Assembly: GCF_000420345.1 (NCBI RefSeq)
Contig: NZ_ATUT01000010.1
Span: 1 to 64,000 of the forward strand
Source of the DNA: Faecalicoccus pleomorphus DSM 20574
GTDB taxonomy: Bacteria > Bacillota_I > Bacilli_A > Erysipelotrichales > Erysipelotrichaceae
Length of the DNA stretch: 64,000 nucleotides
Direction of reading: 5' to 3'
Below, piece after piece: positions 21,230 through 28,990 of the stretch. Every line of letters begins with the position of its first letter. The first letter of the stretch is position 1. The position numbers were made by a program, and so were the translations under genes. The notes below the pieces were generated by a model. It did no database searches. It was not told the origin of the DNA and worked only from the letters and a program-made list of their open reading frames with translations.

Positions 21230-21888
21230 AAGGCTTATGGATCAAAGATTTAAAGTTAATGACTGCACAAAAATATTTTTTCTTACTGATTCTTTTGATT
21301 GCGATCGGCATGTCGATATCGGCAGAAGATGTTTCCATGATGACATTTTCATTAGGATTTGTCCCCTTTGTGGTATCTCTATTTGGTTTAAGTACGATCA
21401 GCTATGATGAATTTGATAATGGTAATGCGTTTTTATTCACCCTTCCGATCACACGTAAAGAATATGTATTTGAAAAATATGCTTTATCCTTTGTGTTGGC
21501 GTTTGTTTCCTTAGTGGTGATGTTTCTATTCACGATTTTTATGGCCGCACAAAAAGGAATGCTGCTGGACTTTGACGGATGGATGATTCATTTTGGATTG
21601 TTTGCGTTAATTCTTCTTTTACAGGCTATCATGATTCCATTTCATTTAAAGTTTGGTCAGGAAAGAGGAAGAATTGCCATTATTTTATTGATTGGCGCAT
21701 TACTGTTGATCGCAACGTTTATTCAGAAGGGCCTGGAGTTTATCGGAATCGACTGGATGCAGGTTCTTCAAAGCTTGCCCATCTTAGGACAGCAAACGAT
21801 GCTTATATTGTTGTATGGTGTCAGTTTTGTGGTTTTGATAATTTCTTTAAAGGTTAGTATTCAAATCGTATCGAAGAAAGAGTTTTGA
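21226..21888 (+). CDS. ABC-2 type permease
   Basis: The 220-residue protein has about six hydrophobic segments and starts KGLWIKDLKLMTAQKYFFLL, typical of the ABC-2 permeases paired with YtrA-type operons. The region after the second helix, SYDEFDNGNAFLFTLPITRKEYV, is the cytoplasmic loop characteristic of this family. Its ATG overlaps the stop of the ATPase gene (ATGA). The substrate is unknown; export or resistance to envelope-active peptides is the usual role of relatives. Confidence 0.85.
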   Translation: MKGLWIKDLKLMTAQKYFFLLILLIAIGMSISAEDVSMMTFSLGFVPFVVSLFGLSTISYDEFDNGNAFLFTLPITRKEYVFEKYALSFVLAFVSLVVMFLFTIFMAAQKGMLLDFDGWMIHFGLFALILLLQAIMIPFHLKFGQERGRIAIILLIGALLLIATFIQKGLEFIGIDWMQVLQSLPILGQQTMLILLYGVSFVVLIISLKVSIQIVSKKEF

Positions 21889-21928
21889 TGAAGTGTCTTG
21901 TTAAAATATACAAAAATAAAAACTATGG

Positions 21929-21957
21929 TATAATACTTTCTAGGAGGCAGAAAGTAT
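21929..21957 (+). promoter_or_regulatory. Extended -10 promoter merging into a hairpin over the ribosome binding site
   Basis: TGGTATAAT ends at 21934 and is an extended -10 element. Immediately after it ATACTTTC (21933-21940) and GAAAGTAT (21950-21957) form a perfect 8-bp stem whose 9-nt loop exposes TAGGAGGCA and whose 3' arm includes the first two bases of the ATG (21956). If the transcript starts near 21941 the 5' arm would be left out of the mRNA, so the repeat may instead act as a DNA operator. Confidence 0.5.
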
Positions 21958-22537
21958 GGCCATAAATTTGAAGAATAGACCTAAAAAAGAGAAGAAAGCA
22001 GCACCGAAACAAGGACATAAAATTGTTTGGTTTACGCTGATCGTCATATTGATTCCTTTTTTGATCATAGGATATGTAATTTTAACCAGTTTGGGTGGAC
22101 AAAATGAACCGGTTGTGGGGAATCGTTTTGATTCCAAGGATTTAAATCCCGCCATCACAAACGACCAGATTTCTCAGGTACAAACGGCAATCGCATCCAT
22201 TGGCGGTGTTGAAAATGTCGAAGTGAATTTAAAGAGTGCGACATTGCGTATTTCTATTGATGTATCCGATGATGCGAATGCTGATACGTGCAATGCCGTA
22301 GCGCAGGAAGCCTATAATCAGGTCAATGGTATTTTACCGGTCGATACATACTTTACCAATACCGAAGAGGCAAAGATGTATGATTTGGAGATTGATGCCT
22401 ATAACTTCTTATTGGATGATACACATACAGAAGGTCAGGTCGATATCAAGGTGTATAAATCCGGCGCCGGTCAGGTTGTTACGCAAAATATGACTGAGGC
22501 AAAGGATCCGGAATTGGCAGGACAGCTGGTTCGCTAA
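21956..22537 (+). CDS. Membrane-anchored protein of unknown function
   Basis: The 193-residue protein has a very basic N-terminus (NRPKKEKKAAPK), a single membrane segment at about residues 23-47, and an outside domain of about 145 residues. The middle, GGVENVEVNLKSATLRISIDVS, looks like an alternating beta-alpha unit similar to small Asp23-like or ferredoxin-like folds, but I cannot assign a family. There is no cleavable signal or lipobox. It stands alone between the ABC operon and a convergent transporter gene. AGGAGG lies in a hairpin loop just before the ATG. Confidence 0.65.
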   Translation: MAINLKNRPKKEKKAAPKQGHKIVWFTLIVILIPFLIIGYVILTSLGGQNEPVVGNRFDSKDLNPAITNDQISQVQTAIASIGGVENVEVNLKSATLRISIDVSDDANADTCNAVAQEAYNQVNGILPVDTYFTNTEEAKMYDLEIDAYNFLLDDTHTEGQVDIKVYKSGAGQVVTQNMTEAKDPELAGQLVR

Positions 22538-22553
22538 ACGTGTGAATATAAAG

Positions 22554-22593
22554 AAAGCTTTAACACTGGATGAAAGTGTCAAAGCTTTTTTTT
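22554..22593. terminator. Terminator between convergent genes
   Basis: AAAGCTTT (22554-22561) with ACACT pairs with AGTGT and AAAGCTTT (22581-22588), leading into T8 on the plus strand. The minus strand has a shorter T tract, so it may serve both converging transcripts. Confidence 0.8.
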
Positions 22594-23821
22594 ACAGCTT
22601 GGTAACTTTATTAAAGAAATAGAGTCCGATCAAAAACATGATAGAGATAGCGGCAACGCCTAAATTTTGATGGCCTGTCAGCTGTGTCACAAAGCCAATC
22701 AGGAAGGTTCCTAAGAAACTGGCTCCTTTTCCACAGATATCAAATAAACCAAAATATTCACCACTTGCGTTTTCCGGAATGATTTTGGCAAAGTAGCTTC
22801 TGGAAAGTGCCTGAATTCCACCCTGGAAGCATCCAACCGCAACAGCCAATAACCAGAATTCCCACTGTTTATCCAGCTGTATCGCAAATACCGCAATGCA
22901 GAAGTAGGCAACAATACAAATTTTGATCAGCTTGCCGGCATCCTGTTTCTTGGAAAGAATCGCAAATGTCAGACTGGCCGGAAAGGCAACGATCTGCGTC
23001 ACTAACAAAGCCAACAACAAGCCGGTTGTGTCCAAGCCAAGGCTGGTCCCATAAGCGGTTGCCATATCGATGATCGTATAAACACCATCGATAAAGAAGA
23101 AAAAGGCCAGTAAGAATAAGAAGACCTTCTTTTGTTGGCGGGCATCTTTTAATGTTTTATATAAACGTACAAAGGTATCTTTGACCGGATGAGCTTTCGG
23201 TTCGATATAATATTTTTGTTTATAATGAAAAGCTAAAGGTAAAGTGAAACCGATCCACCATAAGGCATTGATCACAAAGGCAATCATCATAGCTGTATTT
23301 AAAGAAATGCCCAATGTTTCGTAAAGTAAGACAAAAACCAGTGAGATCAAAAAGGGAATACAGCTTCCGATATAACCCCAGGCATAGCCTTTTGAGGATA
23401 CATTGTCCATTCGATCTTCTGTCGTGATATCCACAAGCATGGAATCATAGAAGATCAAAGACAGAGAATAACAGATCTTTGCGACAATAAATAAGATCAG
23501 AAAGCTTAACCAGTACGATGGAACCCAGAAACAGGCCAAAGCCAGGGCACCGCAAAGTGCTGAAAGAAGAAATACTTTTTTCTTTTTACCCTGATAATCT
23601 GCCAGTGTTCCCAGAATCGGGCCTAAGATCGCGACGGCCAGTGTGGAAATGGAGGTCGCATACGACCAATAGCTCAGATAGCTGGATTCGGGAATCCCCT
23701 GTGCACTGGAAATACTGTTGAAATAAATGGGAAGGATCGTGGAAACCAGAAGAATAAAAGCGGAGTTTCCTATGTCATAAACAACCCACCGTATTTCCTG
23801 ACGGTTTAATTTAATTTTCAT
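22592..23821 (-). CDS. MFS transporter, UMF1/Atg22-like family
   Basis: The 409-residue protein has twelve predicted membrane segments. It opens with EIRWVVYDIGNSAFILLVST, the signature start of the UMF1 family (relatives of the fungal vacuolar effluxer Atg22). Other family features are FLIGFVTQLTG near the end and ALSRSYFAKIIPENASGEYFGL, which matches the conserved 'q..sRs..a.l.P....effGl' loop. Substrates are not established for bacteria; amino-acid or metabolite efflux is a guess. It is monocistronic, with AAAGGA about ten bases before the ATG. Confidence 0.85.
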   Translation of the reverse strand: MKIKLNRQEIRWVVYDIGNSAFILLVSTILPIYFNSISSAQGIPESSYLSYWSYATSISTLAVAILGPILGTLADYQGKKKKVFLLSALCGALALACFWVPSYWLSFLILFIVAKICYSLSLIFYDSMLVDITTEDRMDNVSSKGYAWGYIGSCIPFLISLVFVLLYETLGISLNTAMMIAFVINALWWIGFTLPLAFHYKQKYYIEPKAHPVKDTFVRLYKTLKDARQQKKVFLFLLAFFFFIDGVYTIIDMATAYGTSLGLDTTGLLLALLVTQIVAFPASLTFAILSKKQDAGKLIKICIVAYFCIAVFAIQLDKQWEFWLLAVAVGCFQGGIQALSRSYFAKIIPENASGEYFGLFDICGKGASFLGTFLIGFVTQLTGHQNLGVAAISIMFLIGLYFFNKVTKL

Positions 23822-23851
23822 AGAATCAAAATCCTTTCATATCCTTATATT

Positions 23852-23880
23852 TATATAGAAAACTAGAAGGCGCTTTCTAA
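23852..23880 (-). promoter_or_regulatory. Promoter and palindrome upstream of the UMF1 transporter
   Basis: On the minus strand TTAGAA (23880-23875) and TATATA (23857-23852) are 17 bp apart. A near-perfect 16-bp palindrome, TAGAAGGCGCTTTCTA (23864-23879), covers the -35 and spacer and is G+C-rich for this context, so a repressor site is plausible. Confidence 0.45.
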
Positions 23881-24013
23881 AAGCCATTTTATCATGAAAT
23901 TAAAAAACAATCGTTAAAAAAAAGTAAATTAAAATTTAAGGTACTTACTTTTTTGAGCATTTTTTGATGATTTTTTCTTTGAATTGGTTATAATAATGGA
24001 CAGGTGATTGAAA

Positions 24014-26929
24014 ATGACAATTCGAATAGGGTTTGATATAGGGAGTACCACGATCAAAGCTGTGGTTTTAGATGAACAAAACAACATTTTATATAAGTCG
24101 TATGAACGACATATGGCCAAGGTTCGTCAAAAGGCATTAGAGAAGATCAAGGAATTAAAAGAATTCTGTAACGAGCCTTTTTCCTTTGCGATTTCCGGTT
24201 CAGGTGCTTTAGGCCTCTGTGAAGCCGGCCATCTTCCTTTTGTACAGGAAGTTTTTGCCTCGGCAGCAGCTATCAAGAAGTTTTACCCACAAACTGATTG
24301 CGCTATCGAGCTGGGAGGAGAGGATGCCAAGATCTTATTCTTTAAAGGCAGTCTGGAGCAGAGAATGAATTCGACTTGTGCCGGAGGAACCGGTGCGTTT
24401 ATCGATCAGATGGCCTCTCTTTTAGATATGTCACTGGAACAGATGAACGAAGCCAGCTTCCAATGCCATAAGATTTATCCAATCGCCAGCCGATGCGGCG
24501 TTTTTGCGAAAACAGATATTCAGCCATTGATCAATCAAGGTGTGGATAAAGCGGATCTTTGCGCCAGCATTTTTCAGGCTGTGGTCAATCAGACAGTGAC
24601 TTCTTTGGCACAAGGACGAAAAATTGAAGGGAATATTTTGTTCTTAGGGGGACCTTTATACTTTATGAGCGGTTTGCGCAAGCGTTTTGAAGAAACGCTG
24701 CAGCTTTCACCTGAACAAAGTACATGTCCTCAAACAGCCATTCATTTTGTGGCTTTGGGAACAGCACTTTGTGCTCAGGAGACATTTACCTATGACAATC
24801 TTGTGGAACGTCTGGACCAGCTGGTTCATATGCCGATGCAGATGGAATCCGGACAGCCGCTTTTTGAAAATGAGAAAGAGTATGAGGATTTCATCGCTCG
24901 TCACAAGATGCATGATGTGCAATACGACCAACTGGAAACGTATCAGGGAAAAGCGTATCTGGGTATTGATTCCGGTTCTACCACAACAAAGTTGGTCTTG
25001 TTGAGTGAAGAACATAAGATTTTATATGAAAGCTATACTTCCAATAAGGGAAATCCTTTAGATGTCGTTTTACAGGATCTAAAAGAAATTTATCAAAAAA
25101 ATCCGAATATTCGTATTTTTGGTGCGTATTCAACAGGTTATGGGGAAGAATTGATGCGTGTGGCTTTCCATTTGGATGGTGGTATCGTAGAAACGATGGC
25201 GCACTATGTAGCTGCCCGTTATTTTAACCCTCAGGTTGATTACATCTTAGATATCGGAGGACAGGATATCAAGTGTTTTAAGATACGGGATGGACATATC
25301 GATGACATCGTATTAAATGAAGCTTGTTCCTCTGGCTGTGGCTCTTTTATTGAAACCTTTGCGAAGTCTTTAGGCTATGATGCCAAAGAGTTTGCGAAAT
25401 TAGGTTTGAAGTCTAAGCATCCGGTTGATTTAGGAACACGTTGTACGGTCTTTATGAACTCTGGTGTCAAACAGGCTCAAAAGAATGGCGCTACGATTGA
25501 AGATATCAGTGCCGGTCTTTGTAAGTCGGTCGTAAAAAATGCACTCTATAAGGTCATTCGTGCCAGAAATAAAGAAGATATCGGTAAACATATCGTAGTT
25601 CAGGGGGGGACTTTCCAGAACGATGCAATTTTACGAAGCTTTGAACAGGAGTTAGGTTATGAAGTCATCCGTCCAAGCATTGCCCATTTGATGGGTGCTT
25701 TTGGGGCAGCTTTGTATGCACAAAAGCTGCATCGTACCAAGAGTGCGGTATTAGATGCCAAAGCGCTGGAGCAGTTTTCCCATACCTCTAAGTCTGTTGC
25801 CTGCAATGGATGTACCAATCACTGTTCCTTGACAATCAATGTTTTTAATGATGGTACACGTCTTATCGCAGGGAATAAATGTGACAAGATGATCAAAACT
25901 ATAGAGAAAAAAGAAGAACTGCCAGATCTTTATAAAGAAAAGATGCAGATGTTGGATGAGCAGAAGCAGAAATACAAGCACGATCAAAAGATTGCCATGC
26001 CGCTTGTTTTGAATAATTATGATATGCTTCCATTCTGGACCAAGTTCTTTGACTGCCTGCAGATCGAAGTGGTATGGACGACACCGACAACGCAGAAGAT
26101 GTATTACGATGGACAACAATCGATCCCCAGTGATACCGCCTGCTTTCCGGCCAAGGTCGTTCATGGACATATCGTACAGATGATCAACGGACAAGAAAAT
26201 ATCTTATTTTATCCGTGTATGACATATAATGTGGATGAACATCAAAGTGACAATCATTTTAACTGTCCTTTAGTTGCCTACTATCCGGAAAATATTGCGG
26301 CCAACATGGAATTTGGAGATAAGTTCTTCTTATATCCGTATATCAGCTTGGATGATGAAAACAGCTTTGCGAAAACGATGAAAAAAACGTTGGAGGAAGC
26401 CGATCTTCATTATACGAAGAAGCAGTTAAAAAACGCTTTACAGGAAGGTTTACTGGAACGCCAGCTGTTTCATGAAAAGTTAGTACAAAAGCATTTGGAT
26501 GCGGTCAGTTATGCCAGAGCGCACCATCATCCGATGGTTGTATTATGTGGAAGACCTTACCATCTGGATCCTTTGATCAACCATCAAATCCACCAGCTTT
26601 TAACACAACTTGGTTTTGTGGTTTTAAGTGAAGAAAGCGTGCCGCGTCAAGATCGTCAGAAAGTCTATGTTTTAAATCAATGGACCTATCATGCGCGTTT
26701 GTATCAGGCGGCAAAATATGTCTGCGAAAATCCGGATATGGAGCTGGTGCAATTGGTAAGCTTTGGCTGTGGTATCGATGCGATCACCAGTGATGAAGTT
26801 AAAGATATCTTAAAAGATGCGGATAAATTCTATACTCAGATCAAGATCGATGAAATCGACAATCTGGGAGCGGCCAGAATTCGTTTACGTTCCCTAAAAG
26901 AAGCGATTGAAGAAGGAAAGGAGGACTAA
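24014..26929 (+). CDS. Acyl-CoA dehydratase activase-related protein, two ASKHA domains plus DUF2229
   Basis: The 971-residue protein repeats the BadF/BcrA ATPase fold. Domain one has GFDIGSTTIKAVVLD and STCAGGTGAFIDQ (Cys122). Domain two has GIDSGSTTTKLVLLS and ACSSGCGSFIET near residue 440. The last third (about 640-970) includes CNGCTNHCSL and matches DUF2229. In 2-hydroxyglutaryl-CoA dehydratases such activases hold a bridging [4Fe-4S] cluster and use ATP to inject one high-energy electron into the dehydratase. The two cysteines in GTGAF/GCGSF positions suggest each half supplies one ligand within a single chain. The downstream gene, one base away, is the dehydratase-like partner. ATG 24014 is preferred, with AGGTG upstream. 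The substrate of this uncharacterised subgroup is unknown. Confidence 0.85.
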   Translation: MTIRIGFDIGSTTIKAVVLDEQNNILYKSYERHMAKVRQKALEKIKELKEFCNEPFSFAISGSGALGLCEAGHLPFVQEVFASAAAIKKFYPQTDCAIELGGEDAKILFFKGSLEQRMNSTCAGGTGAFIDQMASLLDMSLEQMNEASFQCHKIYPIASRCGVFAKTDIQPLINQGVDKADLCASIFQAVVNQTVTSLAQGRKIEGNILFLGGPLYFMSGLRKRFEETLQLSPEQSTCPQTAIHFVALGTALCAQETFTYDNLVERLDQLVHMPMQMESGQPLFENEKEYEDFIARHKMHDVQYDQLETYQGKAYLGIDSGSTTTKLVLLSEEHKILYESYTSNKGNPLDVVLQDLKEIYQKNPNIRIFGAYSTGYGEELMRVAFHLDGGIVETMAHYVAARYFNPQVDYILDIGGQDIKCFKIRDGHIDDIVLNEACSSGCGSFIETFAKSLGYDAKEFAKLGLKSKHPVDLGTRCTVFMNSGVKQAQKNGATIEDISAGLCKSVVKNALYKVIRARNKEDIGKHIVVQGGTFQNDAILRSFEQELGYEVIRPSIAHLMGAFGAALYAQKLHRTKSAVLDAKALEQFSHTSKSVACNGCTNHCSLTINVFNDGTRLIAGNKCDKMIKTIEKKEELPDLYKEKMQMLDEQKQKYKHDQKIAMPLVLNNYDMLPFWTKFFDCLQIEVVWTTPTTQKMYYDGQQSIPSDTACFPAKVVHGHIVQMINGQENILFYPCMTYNVDEHQSDNHFNCPLVAYYPENIAANMEFGDKFFLYPYISLDDENSFAKTMKKTLEEADLHYTKKQLKNALQEGLLERQLFHEKLVQKHLDAVSYARAHHHPMVVLCGRPYHLDPLINHQIHQLLTQLGFVVLSEESVPRQDRQKVYVLNQWTYHARLYQAAKYVCENPDMELVQLVSFGCGIDAITSDEVKDILKDADKFYTQIKIDEIDNLGAARIRLRSLKEAIEEGKED

Positions 26930-26930
26930 A

Positions 26931-28169
26931 ATGGCTACGCACTATACAAAGTTTGATAATGCGAAAAAAGATCAATATACCATTTTGGTTCCCGGCATGT
27001 TGCCGATCCACTTTCGTCTCTTGAAGCCAACCTTTGAACAAAGCGGCTATCATTTGGAAGTCCTGTCCAATGAAAGTGAACAAGTCAAAGAGGAAGGCCT
27101 GGCTCATGTTCATAACGATACGTGTTATCCGGCCTTGTTGGTCATCGGACAGTTTATCGATGCCTTAAAAAGCGGAAAATACGATTTGAATAAAGTGGCC
27201 TTAGTCATCACGCAAACGGCCGGAGGGTGTCGTGCCAGCAACTATCTTTCTTTATTGCGAAAAGCCTTACAGATGGAAGGTTGGGAGCATATACCTTGTC
27301 TTTCGGTCAATTTTTCCGGTCTGGAAAAAGACAGCGGCTTAAAGTTTACGATGCCGATGTTGTTAAGGGTGTTATATTGTGTCTTATATGGAGATGCTTT
27401 GATGTGGTTAAAAAACCAGGTCATGCCCTATGAGATGCATGCCGGAGACACAGAAAAGGTTATTGATGAAATCGTTGAATACTTGAAAAAAGAGCTGGAA
27501 GGGCAGGGCTATCGCAAGTCAAAGAAGATTTATAAGATGATGATCGAGCGCATGAAAGCCATTCCGCGAAGCGCAGAACCTAAGATTCGGGTAGGCATCG
27601 TGGGGGAAATCTATATGAAGTATTCACCTTTAGGCAATCATCATTTAGAGGATTATCTGATGCAGGAAGGCTTTGAACCGGTAGTGACCGGAGTGATGGA
27701 CTTTGGTTTATACTGTATTGAAAATGGGATCATCGATTATGAGTACTATCATCGTCATGCCAAGACACATACCTTTTTTTCGCTTGCTAAATCGTTGATT
27801 ATGCGTATGCAGAAGACCTTTGAGGAAGCGGTGAAAAAAGATGGAACATTCAGGGCACCGGAAGATTTTAATCAGGTGATCCGTGATGGAAAAGGCTTTA
27901 TCGATCAGGGGGTAAAAATGGGAGAAGGCTGGCTTTTGACCAGTGAAGTTGTCTCGCTTGTCAAAAACGGTGTCAATAATATCATTTCGGCGCAGCCTTT
28001 CGGTTGTCTGCCCAATCATATCGTGGCCAAGGGTATGGTTCGAAGAATCAAGGAAGCGTATCCGTATGCCAATATCGTAGCCATCGATTATGATCCAAGT
28101 GCCAGTAAGGTAAATCAGGAAAATCGTATTCGTTTGATGTTGGCCAATGCGAAATTAAATGCCCAATAA
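26931..28169 (+). CDS. 2-hydroxyacyl-CoA dehydratase (HgdB-like) family protein
   Basis: The 412-residue protein belongs to the D-component group of 2-hydroxyacyl-CoA dehydratases. Three well-spaced cysteines are visible in the right contexts: Cys65 (HNDTCYPA), Cys100 (TAGGCRASNY) and one in QPFGCLPNH near residue 360; these usually bind a [4Fe-4S] cluster. In many anaerobes this region is fused to the C-terminus of the activase as one protein of about 1,400 residues; here it is a separate gene starting one base after the activase stop, with AAGGAGG. No CoA-transferase or second dehydratase subunit is nearby, so a role in amino-acid fermentation is not supported by context. Confidence 0.85.
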   Translation: MATHYTKFDNAKKDQYTILVPGMLPIHFRLLKPTFEQSGYHLEVLSNESEQVKEEGLAHVHNDTCYPALLVIGQFIDALKSGKYDLNKVALVITQTAGGCRASNYLSLLRKALQMEGWEHIPCLSVNFSGLEKDSGLKFTMPMLLRVLYCVLYGDALMWLKNQVMPYEMHAGDTEKVIDEIVEYLKKELEGQGYRKSKKIYKMMIERMKAIPRSAEPKIRVGIVGEIYMKYSPLGNHHLEDYLMQEGFEPVVTGVMDFGLYCIENGIIDYEYYHRHAKTHTFFSLAKSLIMRMQKTFEEAVKKDGTFRAPEDFNQVIRDGKGFIDQGVKMGEGWLLTSEVVSLVKNGVNNIISAQPFGCLPNHIVAKGMVRRIKEAYPYANIVAIDYDPSASKVNQENRIRLMLANAKLNAQ

Positions 28170-28176
28170 ATAAAAG

Positions 28177-28224
28177 AAGCTGTCATGCAGATGCCTTGTG
28201 CATCTAATCATTTCAGCTTTTTTT
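28177..28224 (+). terminator. Terminator after the dehydratase operon
   Basis: AAGCTG (28177-28182) pairs with CAGCTT (28214-28219), enclosing an inner hairpin AGATGC/GCATCT (28189-28194, 28200-28205), and the stem ends in T7. It overlaps the stop codon of the converging gene. Confidence 0.75.
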
Positions 28225-28884
28225 CATACTTTGTTGATGTACTTTTTCCATTTTTTCATCCAGTCTGGCACTCAGTAAAGCACATTCGAGCAGATCATCA
28301 TTGATCGTTTTCAAAGTTTGCTCATCCAGTTCCTTTTTATAACGAATCTTGTGCTCCAAAGAAGCCCAGGAATCCATGGCTATGGTTCGAAACTGTACTT
28401 CGACATTCATGGAGCGTTTTTCTTCATGAAGAAAAATTGGCACTTTAACAATCAGATGCAGGCTTCGATAGCCATTTTCTTTAGGCGTTTTGATATAGTC
28501 TTTGATTTCTACCAGTTCTATATCATCCTGGGATAAAAGATATTCGGCTAATAAATAAATATCATTTTGAAACGAACAGATGACACGGATACCGGCAATA
28601 TCAAACAGATTGGTTTCAATGGATTGCACAGTAAGCGGAAGATTTCGACTCTGCAGTTTATTGATGATACTTTCCGGGCTTTTTAAACGCGATTTGATCG
28701 TTTCAATCGGATTGTGTTCCCGTTCAATGGAAAACTCTTCATTGAGCACTCTGAATTTGGTTTCCACTTCCATAATAGCGCAGCGATAGTACGCCATCAA
28801 TGTACGTAAAGGAATGGAATCTTCCTGAATCTGTTTAAAGAGCAGTACTTTGGCATCTTCAATGAGACAAGCATTATTTTCCAT
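28213..28884 (-). CDS. Small alarmone synthetase (RelA/SpoT-domain (p)ppGpp synthetase)
   Basis: The 223-residue protein is a single RelA/SpoT synthetase domain without the hydrolase half: FDIAGIRVICSF, the G-loop-like TPKENGYRSLHLIV, VEVQFRTIAMDSWASLEHKIRYK. Length and motif order fit the RelQ/RelP (YjbM/YwaC) group. It transfers pyrophosphate from ATP to GDP or GTP, making (p)ppGpp. AGGAGG stands seven bases before the ATG. It is monocistronic and converges on the dehydratase operon. RelQ versus RelP cannot be decided by eye. Confidence 0.9.
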   Translation of the reverse strand: MENNACLIEDAKVLLFKQIQEDSIPLRTLMAYYRCAIMEVETKFRVLNEEFSIEREHNPIETIKSRLKSPESIINKLQSRNLPLTVQSIETNLFDIAGIRVICSFQNDIYLLAEYLLSQDDIELVEIKDYIKTPKENGYRSLHLIVKVPIFLHEEKRSMNVEVQFRTIAMDSWASLEHKIRYKKELDEQTLKTINDDLLECALLSARLDEKMEKVHQQSMKKS

Positions 28885-28990
28885 AATCGATCCTCCTGTA
28901 TCAAAGTATCACAGAATGAAAGGGATTTCTATAAAGAAAGTTGAAATCTTTTAAAAATGCAATATACTAAAAATCCAGAGGAAGAGCATT

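Noticed and set aside
25751-26194. 147-codon antisense ORF inside the activase gene
   Set aside because: It lies opposite a well-supported conserved gene, has no ribosome binding site and no recognisable domain.
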